Shown here piece after piece: positions 10,279 through 25,200 of a stretch of DNA of 64,000 nucleotides. This DNA comes from Tachypleus tridentatus. Its lineage: Eukaryota > Arthropoda > Merostomata > Xiphosura > Limulidae. The stretch lies in NCBI RefSeq assembly GCF_004210375.1, contig NC_134825.1, positions 6,014,001-6,078,000 of the forward strand. The letters run 5' to 3'. The notes under the pieces were generated by a model. It was given only the letters and a program-made list of their open reading frames with translations, had not been told where the DNA came from and made no database searches. Made by a program: the position numbers and the translations under genes. Position 1 is the first letter of the stretch. Each line of letters begins with the position of its first letter.

Positions 10279-13200
10279 GTAAGTGTTATTTATTTTTTAC
10301 CAATGATAAGTTCAGTGTGAGCTTCTGTTCAAACCAAACCAATAAACATATTTGAACACTGAAGACATTCGAAATTGCTTTTTATTTGATATACAAAAAA
10401 TAACAGTAAACTCCATATTGTATAGTTTACGTAATATGCGAACGTGTTTCTCAAGATTAGGTGTATGATGATCAAAAAATAGAATTGTTGTGGTAAACAA
10501 AATATTTCAAGAAAAGTTGGTATTCAGTTCAAAATATATTACTCTACAATGTGGTTGTTCTACAATATATTACAGTATTATTAACTAGTTTTTTTTTCCA
10601 ATTTTTATTTTAAAATATAATTTGTCTGTCATAGTTTTATATATATTCTCTTTTAAGACATTACGTTCTCGATATATCAAGAGGAATTGAAGATACCGGT
10701 GAGGTTAAGTGGTACTTGGTTCTCTGTCTCCTGTTAGCCTGGATTATAGTATTCGGTTGTTTATTTAAGGGAGTGCAGACTTCCGGAAAGGTACGTCACA
10801 ACATACACTATGATTACACCACTCAGTTGTTTATGTAAGGGTGTACAGACTACGTAGCCTTACTATTGGTTATTGATCACTACTCCAAGATTTGATAAGT
10901 CTTTTGTGTAATGTAATCTCGGAAGAGATTTGGTCGGACTTTTTCTTTTTTATGTATTTATTCAGAGTGAAAAAAATTAAATTTAAAATTAATTGATACA
11001 ATACAATAAAAGCAATAACATGAAACAAACTTCTTTAAAAGAAAAAAAACTAGTTGCAACAAATGATAAGAAAAATAATTACCGAAGATCCATTGTTGAT
11101 ACGCGTTACTTATCACAGCACGTTCTGTATGTGGAGAAAACAAAATGGGGTAACGTATGCACGTTCTGAATGTGGAGAAAACAAAATGGGGTAACGTATG
11201 CACGTTCTGAGATATGTACGTATAACTTATCCATCACATAGACATATTTATCATAAATATTATTTTGATATTTCAGTAAAAATGAAACAGTTTTACTAGC
11301 GTTGTAAAATTACACTAATAGCTCCAGGCGAGTAAGTAGATTTACTTCACTACAACGTTTCGTTTTTAACTGTGAGACACGATGACATGTAACATTTAAT
11401 GTACATTCAAATTGGAAAAAAAACATCCAATCAAATAATTCGATTTAGGATACTAGCTCCCTCTGGTTGTAAATATAATTAATTTAGTACAAATATAATA
11501 ACGATTCTAATATTTTATTAATGATGGATTTTAATTCTTTAACCCTTAATGGTTACATAAACTTTCTTTGTTTAGGTTCTTCTTTATGTTAACATAACAT
11601 AATGTTTTGGGATAACAAAGGACCTATTAGTCCATCTCGACTCTCTCATACCCTAAATATAAACTAAACTAAAACTACTAAATTTTTAAACAATATTTTA
11701 TCACTGGTATAATTATCAAGTTTCCTATTAAAATTAGATTTACTGCCTCCACACATCCGAAGACAGCCTTCATTCAAATGCTAACCACCCTGTTAGAAAA
11801 GTAAATCTGTCTTTACTAAAGATGACTATCAATATTTATTTGTGTGTCCCCTAGCCCTTCCATTTTCTCTATTAACTGTGAAAAATATATGATGCGTCAA
11901 CACTGTCATTTCCCTTACAATCTTAAATACCTCAATAACTCTTTTTTTGCAATGTATATAAATCACGTTGAGAGACTTAACCCCCACAGGCACCATTCTA
12001 ATAACCCTCCACTGAACCTTTTCTACCAATTCAATGTCCTTTCAAAGGTAAGGGACTTAAGACCAAACTAAATACTCCAAATGTTGCTAACTACAGTACT
12101 ATACAATGAAATTATATACATTTTAAACTTCTTTTCAATATTTCTCAAGGTACAACCTAAAATCCTATTTGCTCTACCTCTAGTGCCAGTACACTGTTTT
12201 GATGTGTTAAGAAACAGATTACCAATTTCACCAAGATAGTTTCCTTTCATCACACTGTTAAGATTGCTCCTATCGAAATTACACTTATAATATAAATTAT
12301 GATAACCCACATGCAATATCTTGTATTTATTATAACCAACATCATCTACCATTTATTTGCCCAACTCACTAAATGGTCCAAGTTCTTTTGTAAAGCAGCA
12401 GCATCTTTTTCACAGTTAACAAATTTAAGTAAGTTATTAACCACTTCTTCATCTGTGCCATTGGTGTAAACCAAAAACAGCAAAGGTCCTAAGACTGTAT
12501 CCTAAAGTACTCCACTTTTAACTTAAATCCCTTTTTACTGAACTCCTGCTTTCTTCCATCCAGTCACTCTTCTATCCTGTTTGCTAAGTTATCCATTACA
12601 CCTATAAAGATAATTTTTACAAGGCATCTTGCCAAATGTTTTCTGGAAATCCATGAACACCAAATCTACTCTCTTACTCTTGTCTACATAACATTAACGT
12701 TTTCAAGAAAGTCAAAAGATTTGTAAGTCAAGATTGTTCCCTGATGGAACCATATTGACTATCCAATAAAATTCAAAACTTTCTTAAATGACTTTAGAAA
12801 ACACCTTTCATTGGACTTTTTAAAACTTTTCTCACAACTAATGTAAGACTAATGGGCCTCTAACTACTAGGAAAAATTTTATCACATCCCTTGAAAGGAG
12901 AGTCACATTCGCTACCTTCCAATCCTGTGGTACCTCCTCAATATTCAAAAAATTACCAAATATAGTAGCAAATAGCTTATATATCCATTCTTTAACACTC
13001 TTCAAAACCTTTGAGGAAATGTTATGTGGTCCAGATACCTCATCATTTTTTAAACTTCCCATTTTATTAACAACTCAGAATTAATGTAGTTATTTCACTC
13101 GATCTTGTTTCCATCTCTTCAAGATGTGGAATCTACTTATAAGTTCATTAGTAAAATCCAAATTTCATAATTACGACATCTCATAATCATCAGATACGAG

Positions 13201-16200
13201 CCTTCTTTTATCATCCCTTAAGGATCCTACTTAAATCCTAACATTAAAAAACCCTTACTGTTAATTTTTACACTTTCAGTCAGCTTTTTTTTTTCACAAA
13301 TCCTTTTTGACGTCATAATTTCCTGTTTCCCGATTGTCTTGTCTTCTACAATATTCCTATTATACCAGTCAACTTCAGTTGGTACAATTACCATACCTTC
13401 TTGATCTTCTACAATATTCCTGTTATACCAGTCAACTTCAGTTGGTACAATTACGATACCTTCTTGATCTTCTACAATATTCCTGTTATACCAGTCAACT
13501 TCAGTTGGTACAATTACCATACCTTCTTGATCTTCTACAATATTCCTGTTATACCAGTCAACTTCAGTTGGTACAATTACCATACCTTCTTGATCTTCCA
13601 CAATATTCCTGTTATACCAGTCAACTTCAGTTGGTACAATTACGATACCTTCTTGATCTTCTACAATATTCCTGTTATACCAGTCAACTTCAGTTGGTAC
13701 AATTACGATACCATTATTTAATGTTATTTCTCATACTCTTTGTGAACCAACCTGTATTTTTACTTGCAGCTACTTTTTGCTTTCTATGAATAATATGTTT
13801 ATCTTAAATATTAAAATAATATATTTAATAATAATACTTTCTCTCGCATCCTTTCAGAATTTCATTTTTGAAAATTACCACTAAAATACCTATTCCTAAT
13901 GCAAAACAAAACATTGAACATAACAGAGCAACGATTATGTGTCTAAGAATGGCTAATATGGCTGTCAACAAAGGCTAACCTGAAGATGACCTATGGAGGT
14001 CAAAATGTAAGATAGTCCTTACATATCAACGTTAGCAGCATTTAACCCTAGCCACCTATTTATAACTTCATTCCCATAGTTAATTCTAGGCAGCATCTCT
14101 GAAACAATTAAGTCATGAACTTTTTCTTTAAATTCCTTTATCAACCCTTTTACTTATTAATTAGCTCCTCTGGCCTACCTTTCCATACATCATTAGCTTC
14201 TGCATACGTAACAAAAACTGCATCTCTGCGAGCCTTTTATTATATATCTTGCTCTGTCGGTTATATCCTCCACCTGCACCCCTGGGTGGTATAATCTAAC
14301 TGTTTGGGACAAACTTATCCTTGGTACCCCAGAGACAAGCCTACCCTTGTTACCTCAGAGACAAGCCTATCTTTGTTACCCCAGAGACTAGCCTAAACTT
14401 GTTACCCCAGAGTCCAGCCCATCCTTGTTACCTCAGAGACTAGCCTATCCTTGTTACCTCAGAGACAAGCGTATCCTTGTTACCCCAGAGACAAGCCTAT
14501 CCTTGTTACCCCAGAGACAAGCCTATCCTTGTTACCCCAGAGACTAGCCCATCCTTGTTACCCCAGAGACAAGCTTCCATCTGAGCAGCATTTACCCCAG
14601 AGAAGAGCCTATCCTTGTTACCCCAGAGACAAGCCTATCCTTGTTACCCCAGAGACTAGCCCATCCTTGTTACCTCAGAAACAAGCGTATCCTTGTTACC
14701 CCAGAGACTAGCCTATCCTTGTTACCCCAGAGACAAGCCTATCCTTGTTACCCCAGAGACTACTCTATCCTTGTTACCCCAGAGACAAGCCTATCCTTGT
14801 TACTCCAGTCTAGCCTATCCTTGTTACCCCAGAGACAAACACATCCTTGTTACCCAGAGACTACTCTATCCTTGTTACCCCAGAGACAAGCCTATCTTTG
14901 TTACCCAAGAGACTAGCCTATCCTTATTACCCCAGAGACAAGGCTATCCTTGTTACCCAAGAGACTAGCCTATCCTTACCCCAGAGACAAGCCTATCCTT
15001 GTTACCCAAGAGACTAGCCCATCCTTGTTACCTCAAGAGACAAGCGTATCCTTGTTACCCCAGAGACAAGCCTATCCTTGTTACCCCAGAGACAAGCCTA
15101 TCCTTGTTACCCCAGAGACTAGCCCATCCTTGTTACCTCAGAGACAAGCCTATCCTTGTTACCCCAGAGACTAGCCTATCTTTGTTACCCCAGAGACAAG
15201 CCTATTCATGTTACCCCAGAGACAAGCCTATTCTTGTTACCCATCATCCACATTCTCATCTGTCCTTTTTTTCTCCTTCCTTTCAATAGTTTCTCGTCTG
15301 CAGAAGCCAAGTGCTGACATCTGTTGTTCAACAGAATATGATCATTATAACTAAATCTACTTTCTTAAACCTTAATAACTAGCCTTTCTAATTCACTTAA
15401 TCTCATTATATTTCTAACATGTAGAAGCTGAAGTTCCTTTTGAAATCCTGCTACATTCTACACTTCTCTTTATATGTTACCTCTAATTTAATTACGACAG
15501 TTTCAAACTCTACGTATAAATTGCACATCTTCACTTCTGATTTCCTTAAAAGAACATGAACAGGGTTCGAATCACCGTCCCAACAAACATCCTCTCGTTT
15601 TCAGTTATTGGAGGCGTTATTATGCTGAGATAAATACCATTATTCTTTAGTAAAAAAGTAACCAAAGAGATGGAAGTGGGTAGTGATGACTAGCTGGGTA
15701 GTCATGGGTTTTAATTCGGAGCTTAAGACTGGTATGTTATTTCAAGGTTTGGTTCAAATTTTGCGCAAAATAACAACAGGGCTATCTGCGCAAAATTTTA
15801 ATCAAACCTTAACATAACATACCAGTCCTGAAATCCGAAGTAAAGCCTACACATCATATCCATCACACCTATCAAACTATAAACGTTTAATTTCTACACT
15901 GAATACCAGTAGCATATTGTCAACACTGTTAGCATTAAGCCAAACATTTGAGAACCTATGACATTAGTGTTTATCACTACTTTGTGCTCATATTAAAGTA
16001 AAATAATTAATTTTTAATTATATAAAACTTAGAAATTAAAGTAGTAGTGATTAGTCTTTACTTGATATGTACATAGTAACAATACAACGTGTATATCGTG
16101 ATTTATAATGTATCTATAACTACGTGCTTAATTTAAACTAATTGATCTAAATTCAAAAACACATTAATCCATAAAACAAGAGATGTCAATATACTAATCA

Positions 16201-19200
16201 TTTGATTGTATTTGTTTAATAAAACACCGTATTTAATCTGTATCACAATTTACCTGTAACTTGAATTTCAACTAAGCCTAGAACACCGTCGCACGTACTA
16301 AGCCTAATTTAACTTTCTAGTACAATTTACACCATAAAACTCTAATTTAAAACTTCGGCCTTTTTTCTTTATTTATCAATCTTACTAAATTGGTTATTCT
16401 TTAGTTATGAACCCAAATTACTATAAGTGATAATATTAATATCATATAATTTCAAAAAATTTGTAAGAGCTTAGCTTTCCAACCTTTTCTCTCTTCCACA
16501 GCGTTCTCTGTTCCGAACTTTAATATTTTTGAAGTTCATTTCCTGTTGTTACATTTATCTGAATTTTCTAGACCCGTTTCTCGTATTTAGAAATAAAGCG
16601 CATGGTAAAAATTTAACACACACACAAATTAAACGTAAAAACTAAAATACTGGCTAAACCTGCGACTAACATTAAAAGTTGTTTATGGAAGCTATATAAC
16701 AAAGAAAAACATGACAATCCATGGTATATAAAATATAATATTTAGACTGAAAAAAGCTTCTACAGGCGAAACATACAGCAAAATAACGACCAGATATAAC
16801 AAACATGGAAACTTAAAGAGGCGAACCTAAAGTAACGTAATACTAAAAAACAGCATGAAATAAACTTATAAAATATTAAGTTACTAAATATAGGGAAAAC
16901 CCAAGTAATAAAAAAAATAAAACTTAACATTAATAAACTATTAGAAGTGTTATTGTATTTCTATTAAGTTAAATAAAACTAGGAGGTTGTTTGTTGCTAA
17001 GCGCAAAACTACACAATGGGCTGTCTGTGCTGTGCCTACCACGGGTATAGAAACATGGTTTCTAGCACTATAAGACTACAGACGTATCACCGTGCCACTA
17101 GGGGGCAAGACCAGATGGCAATTAGTATCAGGAACAAATTATTTGATTAGATTGTTTGTCTTGAATTTCGCACAAAGCTGCACGAGGGCTGTTTGGGCTA
17201 GCCGTCCCTAGTTTAGCAGTGTAAGACTAGAGGGAAGGCAGCTAGCTAGTCATCACCACTTACTGCCAACTCTTGGGCTACTCTTTTACCAATGAATAGT
17301 GGGATTGACTGTAACATTATAACACCTCTACTGCTTAAAGGGCGAGCATGTTTGGTGTGACATGGAATCTAACCCTTAGATTACGAGTCGAGTGCTTTAA
17401 CCACCTGGCTATGCCGGGCCTGTTTGATTGGATGTATTTGATATTTGGATGTAGTGTAGTTTAAACAAACGTCATACATAATCATATCTCACTATTAGAG
17501 TTGAAATATTACACATAAATAAATCTATTATCCCACAAATAGCTTTTCACTACTTCATAAATTTAAATGCACAAAATCGACCATAGAACGCTTCTAGCGT
17601 TGTAAAATTATGTTTTATATAAATGGATCATTATTCTGAGTATTCATCATAGCTTTTTCTAGGCAGATTTGAATAACGAATGTAAACATAACGTGTAGAT
17701 GTTTTCTTATAGCAAAACTACATTGGACTATTTGCTGAGTCCACCGAAATATAATTTAAAACAATGGCAGAGCGTAGTGTAGTGTCTGTTGCATTAGAAG
17801 AGTCCAGGGTTCGAGATGTGGGGCTAGCGAGCAGTCTCTCTTCCTTCAGCTGTGAATACATTGTAAAAATGTAATCACTATATCGTTTTGCATTCCTTCA
17901 CAGTACTTTATTTATTTAATTACAAAGAAATATTTGGTGACAATGTTCTTTGTTTGTGATGAAATACCAGGTTTAAAGAGTTTGTGAGTGAGTTAATGTG
18001 TTGTTCCGCTTGTCTTTTTTCCCCATTAAGGTGGTATACTTTACCGCGCTGTTTCCTTATTTGGTTTTGGTGATAATGTTCTTCCGAGGAGTCACCCTTC
18101 CAGGTGCTAAAGAGGGGATTCTGTGGTATATAACACCCGACTGGAGCCGATTAGCCAAGGCTCAGGTACTGTACCCTATATATATTAATGTAAGTACTTG
18201 AAGTACAAAGGGTGAGATATATAATACATATATATCATGTTTGTAATCTACTATAAGTACACAGGGTGAGATATAATAATACTATACTATGTTTGTAATC
18301 TACTATAAGTACACAGGGTGAGATATAATAATACTGTATTATGTTTGTAATCTACTATAAGTACATAGAGAGATATATAATAATACATGTATTATGTTTG
18401 TAATCTACTATAAGTACACAGGGTGAGATATGATATTACACATGTTTGTAATCTGCTATAAGTACACACAGTGAGATATAATAATACTGTATTATGTTTT
18501 GTAATCTACTATAAGTACATAGAGAGATATATAATAATACATGTATTATGTTTGTAATCTACTGTAAGCTACACAGGGTGAGATATAATATTACACATGT
18601 TTGTAATCTGCTATAAGTACACACAGTGAGATATAATAATACTGTATTATGTTTGTAATCTACTATAAGTACATAGAGAGATATATAATAATACATGTAT
18701 TATGTTTGTAATCTACTGTAAGTACACAGGGTGAGATATGATATTACACATGTTTGTAATCTGCTATAAGTACACACAGTGAGATATAATAATACTGTAT
18801 TATGTTTGTAATCTACTATAAGTACATAGAGATATATAATAATACATGTATTATGTTTGTAATCTACTGTAAGTACACAGGGTGAGATATAATATTACAC
18901 ATGTTTGTAATCTGCTATAAGCAACACACAGTGAGATATAATAATACTGTATTATGTTTGTAATCTACTATAAGTACATAGAGAGATATATAATAATACA
19001 TGTATTATGTTTGTAATCTACTGTAAGTACACAGGGTGAGATATAATATTACACATGTTTGTAATCTGCTATAAGTACACACAGTGAGATATAATAATAC
19101 TATACTATGTTTGTAATCTACTATAAGTTCACAGGGTGAGATATAATAATACTGTATTATGTTTGTAATCTACTATAAGTACATAGAGATAGATATAATA

Positions 19201-22200
19201 ATACATGAATTATGTTTGTAATCTAATGTAAGTACACAGGGTGAGATATATTATATTAAACATGTTTGTAATCTGCTATAAGTACACACAGTGAGATATA
19301 ATAATACTGTATTATGTTTGTAATCTACTTTAATTACATAGGGTAAGATATAATGATACATATATATAATGTTTGTAATATTGTATTAGTACACAGGGTG
19401 AGATATAATAATACTGTATTACATTTATGTTTATCATATCCCTAAAAACAGATATATTATTTAAAATACATGGTACCTATAATGGTCATATCTAGACACG
19501 AGAGATAAAAAGTCATCCGGAATAAATTAGCTGTCGATGACATAACAGAAGTATTCTACTGTCTTAATCAATCCAGACAACATGGGATATTATTACAGGC
19601 ATTATGTATATTCTGTTTGATCTGTTTATTGTTTAGAAACCTCTTGGTTAATGTATACAACACATTATCTGAAGCATCATTACAAGTTCCTTCATTACGA
19701 AGAGATTTCAGTTAGTATCATAAATACTGAAACACAGTGTTATAAATCTTAACTCCTACATGAAAGTAAATGTCACACTCAACTTGTGACATACTTCATG
19801 TATTTGACAACCAACGTGTACATTAACATTTTACTTAATCCAAATTATACTATACAACTGAAATATTATATCTTAAAACAGGTACATTGTATTCTAGACA
19901 CCTATATTGTAACTTTGACACACAGGATCATGGTCCAAATACATTGCATTAATTATATGTGATACGAGTTCTGATTCTGAAACAACAGATGTTGCACTAT
20001 GCGTCTAACACTGAAAGTTGTACAGCCAATAAATTGTATTCTGCGTAATGAGTTACACACCTAACACAAGGTATTCTACATAAAACTAAGACTGATGATG
20101 TGTTACACAACTCAGAGTATGCGATAATGTTTGTTTTAAGAGTCGATATATCACAACAGTTCATCCAAACTTCACATAAAGATGTAGTCTACATCGTGAT
20201 ATCCTCAATCTCTTGCATAACATACTTTGCATATAAATTATATTCTATATTTTATGTACAATAGTGTATATCATATAAATGACACTTGTCGTTGGAATAA
20301 CAACATTTTACATCTAAAACGTAACATTCTACGAGACACATTCGTTATTGTGTAGACGTTACATGATGTAGGTCCTCTTGCACATTACAATAATATTTTA
20401 ACATAAGATGTGCATTCTAAAGTTGCTACATTTTACGGCTAACATAAGAGTGTTCATCAAACCTAATTACGTGACTCACGACACTGAACATATGATACAT
20501 AATGTATTCTACATCTCAAGCTTTACGTATTCGATATCTGTAACTTGAGTTGTTCTATCTCTGAAGGTTGATATATTCTACACCTAACCCATAACATCCT
20601 TCGTGTAAGAACAAGGTAATCTATGTATTAAGTACGTTATATCTCAAACATAAATTCTAAATAGTTGGAACACAAATTCCAAACTTAATAAATAACACTG
20701 AATATTTTATTCGCATTATTTTTACGTTTAAGTTTATTAAGTTATTATTAAGTTTATAATATATTTCATCAAACTTAATATATTCTAACTTTGCACAATA
20801 AGTCAATGTCTTATATGTTAATCTAATGATCGATATTTAACATATTAACATTAACCTATGGCACAAAATCTAAAACATGATCTACATCTAATAGATGATA
20901 TTTGAAGACATGATCTACATCTAATAGATGAAATTGAAAACATGATCTATATCGGAAGAAGATACTATTCATTTGATAATCTGTATACCCAGAAAATATT
21001 TATAAACATTTTAAACATAATTTTGATATATTGTGCTTGATTTTAAATTCGATATTTTACTTGTGATGATATTTTACTATTGTATATTTAGCTTTTGATA
21101 TTCTACGTAAGACAAATGAGGGTTTATATACACACAAAAGTACATGTGAAAGTATAACAGTAAATATATATATATATATATCTGATAACATGTTTAAATC
21201 TGGTAAATTATGACGGCATTACACTTCTTATAAGTGTCTACTATTAACTTTCGAACCTACTTACTAAGAGCGAAACTAAGAATAAACCTAATAATTTGTA
21301 TTGCAAGTTAAAATACAGTTTCCTTATGTTCTTACTTATAAAGATTATAATTCATTGTTTTAAAAAAATAAATATCCTATGTTAGAACGAGATATTTTAT
21401 ACGTATATTGGTACATCTACCACGCAGTAATTTCTTGAACTCATTTTATAAGAACGACATTTAATATTTCGTCCAGAGCAGTGTATATGGATGACATATT
21501 ATTATATGTATTGTGTATAACACGCACTTGGAAGAAATGATACTTCATTCACGATGTTCGATACTTAACAAAACGTTTTTGCTACTTTATTTTTTCATAA
21601 TTGTCAGATAGAAGGTTATTTTATCTAGGTGCTTCATATTATGTGTTTTATAAATGTCACTTAATATTATATAAAGACGTAAGTGCGCAGAAGTCTGGAC
21701 TTTTTATTTAATCTCACCTAACTTAAGTTTTATTAACTATCTCATTATGATGAGCTTAGGCTGCTCTGTTTAGAAATAAAATTTTTTGAACGTGTTTGTT
21801 GAGGTCATAAAAGATAAGTCTATTAAGTTTCCATTGTTTTAGAATTTTACGCAATACATTAATTGACTGTAATGTAAGGATTTTGACCACAGCTTTGCTC
21901 AGTAATGGATCTTTATTATATGATCGTGTTTGGGAATGCTGAAACGCTGTAAAATGAGCTTGCAGAATTTAGGTATAAAATTAATAATGTTAAAATAGAC
22001 CTTTATCTCTAAACTAAACTGTTACAGTAACATTTTATCTTCTAAACAAACAACACTACAAAAATCCTTTATCTCCAAAGCTAACAACTTATGTTCTAAC
22101 GTAACAATATCACAACACTTTATCCACTAAAGTACCATTGTTAGTTTATTATTATAGAATTTAGGTTTAGTAGATAAATTGTTATTATAGAATTTAGGTT

Positions 22201-25200
22201 TAGTAGATAAATTGTTATTACAATGTTATAATAACATTTTACCCAGTAGTACATAGTACACAGAATAATTTAAAAAGAAACAAGAACATAATGTTCAACT
22301 TTTAGAGTAATTTATGTCGCACATTTACATGCATGTAACAGTTTTGTGTTTAGTGATTTTTTTCTTTATATCGATATTAAGCATCTTGTATTCCATATAT
22401 ATAAATGTATAAGTGTAAGTTCTGCATTTTAGTTGTATTTGGATTTTTTTCTTTAAAAATGCAGTAAGTGAAAGAAAACGAATTGTAAGACGTTGTGTTA
22501 TTGTGTTATAAAAGAATGATTCTAACACATAAAGGTTTGGGGTGACGCTGCTGTTCAGATCTTCTTTGCTCTTAGTCCAGCATGGGGTGGTCTCATAACG
22601 TTGTCTTCCTACAATCCCTTCTACAACAACTGTTACAAGTAAGTGTTATATTTGTATGGTCTCATAACGTTGTCTTCCTACAACCCCTTCTACAACAACT
22701 GTTACAAGTAAGTGTTATATTTGTATGGTCATAACGTTGTCTTCCTACAACCCCTTTTACAACAACTGTTTACAACAACTGTTACAACTCCTTCTACAAC
22801 AACTGTACGAGTAGTGTTATATTTGTATGGTCATAACGTTGTCTTCTTACAACCCCTTCTACAACAACTGTTACGAGTAAGTGTTATATTTGTATGGTCA
22901 TAACGTTGTCTTCTTACAACCCCTTCTACAACAACTGTTACAAGTAAGTGTTATATTTGTATGGTCATAACGTTGTCTTCTACAACAACTGTTACAAGTA
23001 AGTGTTATATTTGTATTACAACCTCTTCTACAACAACTGTTTATAGTAAGTGTTATACTGTTACAAGTTGTATAACGTTGTCTTCTTACAAACCCTTCTA
23101 CAACAACTGTTACAAGTAAGTGTTATATTTGTATGGTCATAACGTTGTCTTCCTACAACCCCTTCTAAAACAACTGTTACAAGTAAGTGTTATATTTGTA
23201 TAGTCATAACATTGTCTTCCTACAACCCCTTCTACAACAACTGTTACAAGTAAGTGTTATATTTGTATGGTCATAACGTTGTCTTCCTACAACCTCTTCT
23301 ACAAGAACTGTTAAAAGTAAGTGTTGTATTTGTATGGTCTCAAAACGTTGTCTTCCTACAACCCCTTCTACAACAACTGTTACAAGTAAGTGTTATATAT
23401 GTTTAACGTTACGCGTGCTTTTTTCATATAAAATTGATACGCCATTAAATTATCTTATTATGACGACAAAAGTAAAATCAATTATAATAAGGACTGTGGT
23501 TAACCTTTAACCTTCTGGCTGAACAATCAGTTTTAGAACATTTCTCATGTTAATGTACTTTTCTTTTTCCTAACATCCACCGATGAAACTGTATCTGGAT
23601 ATACCTATAGAACTATAATTCAATTCATCAGTGCAGGCTTACCACAGATGTCTAGCTACATCTAGTTATAATGAAGATTACCTATATCTGAAAAGATGTT
23701 TGCTCGCCTGTATTCTATGTCTATCAGTTTAGTTTCTTACCTTTATGGAAACAATAATTTGCCTAAATGTGACAATGGAACTGCTTACTTACATTAAGCC
23801 ACTTAGTTTCTTACCTTTATGTAAGCAAACAAAGGAGCTACATACTTACTTCTAACAATGCAACTACTTAATTATATCAAAGTATTTATTTTCTTACCTT
23901 CCTGTAAGCAAACAAAGAAGCTACATACTTACTTCTAACAATGCAACTACTTAATTATATCAAAGTATTTAGTTTCTTACCTTCCTGCAAGCAAACAAAG
24001 GAGCTACATACTTACTTGTAACAATGAAACCAATTAATTGCATTAAACCATTTACTTTCTCATCTTCAGTTAATCACATGTATCCAACAATGATTACATA
24101 CATAGAACAGTTTAGGTTCTTACTTCTATTTAAACGAACAATTCAACTGCATACCCACATTAAACAGTTTTTTCTATATTTTAATCAGAAGAATTCTAGA
24201 ATGAAAATGGAGTAAATTACTTTTATTTTACATTAACTTCAGATTACGTTGCTTTTATAACTACTATTGTGTGGTTTTTTTGACTTTGTAGGATGGAGAA
24301 CTGCAAGCCGTTTATAGCAGTTCATGAAATAATAACTATATTAAACAATTAAAGAATATTTCAAATCCACAATATGCCAAGGCTATTAAACTATTATAAA
24401 AACAATGTCAAATCCTTTCTTAGTTGATTTGTAAATAAATAAGACATTTTATGACTAGCAGCAATTAATATGAAGATACCTGTATGTGAAATGTTTTGGT
24501 TAAAGTAAATTAATTTATGGCACACTCTTTTCTTTTAATTAATTATATTTTTGTGCGCCACCAATACCAAGCGTGGAGCTCACGTATATCCGATTTATCA
24601 GCTGACTCTGAAATTGGATTTTAAAGTTAGAATTAGAATAAACCAATCTGTGAGACCTTGGGTTTGACCAGTCACATCATGATTTGACCTCCCTCTGGAA
24701 TCTAAGACTGTAATGAGATCTCAAACTCAAAAGATGACGGTGCTATGAGCTAAAAAATTGGTAATTGGGAAAAACAATAGCAACAAACAAACTCAGAGCC
24801 GACCTCTATGAGCCGATATGCCGCGGATGATGATTGCCAAGTATAATAATATTCTAAACATAAATTAATCTTATGAAGTTAGATTTATTATGCAACTAAC
24901 AATGGATTACAACTAATATGAACTGTCAGTTAGTACAACTAACCGTTATACACAATACTGCATTGCCTTCAACATGAGCTATCAATTAGTAAATCCTACC
25001 ATTACAATTAACAACATACGGACTATCACGTAGTAAATCCTGCTCTTACAAACAATGCTGTGTTATCATTATTGTGAAACAACACTTAATAAGTGCTATT
25101 ATTACAAAGGTATTACTATGAATGTAAGCTGTCATTTACTAAGTACTATCTTTACAAATAATAAGATATTATTACTATTAGTATGTACTATCAGTTAAGA

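Noticed and set aside
14451..15289. Proline-rich repeated open frames ([15 protein letters not shown] type)
   Set aside because: All three plus frames are open because three 26-bp units make 78 bp; no start, signal or splice support.
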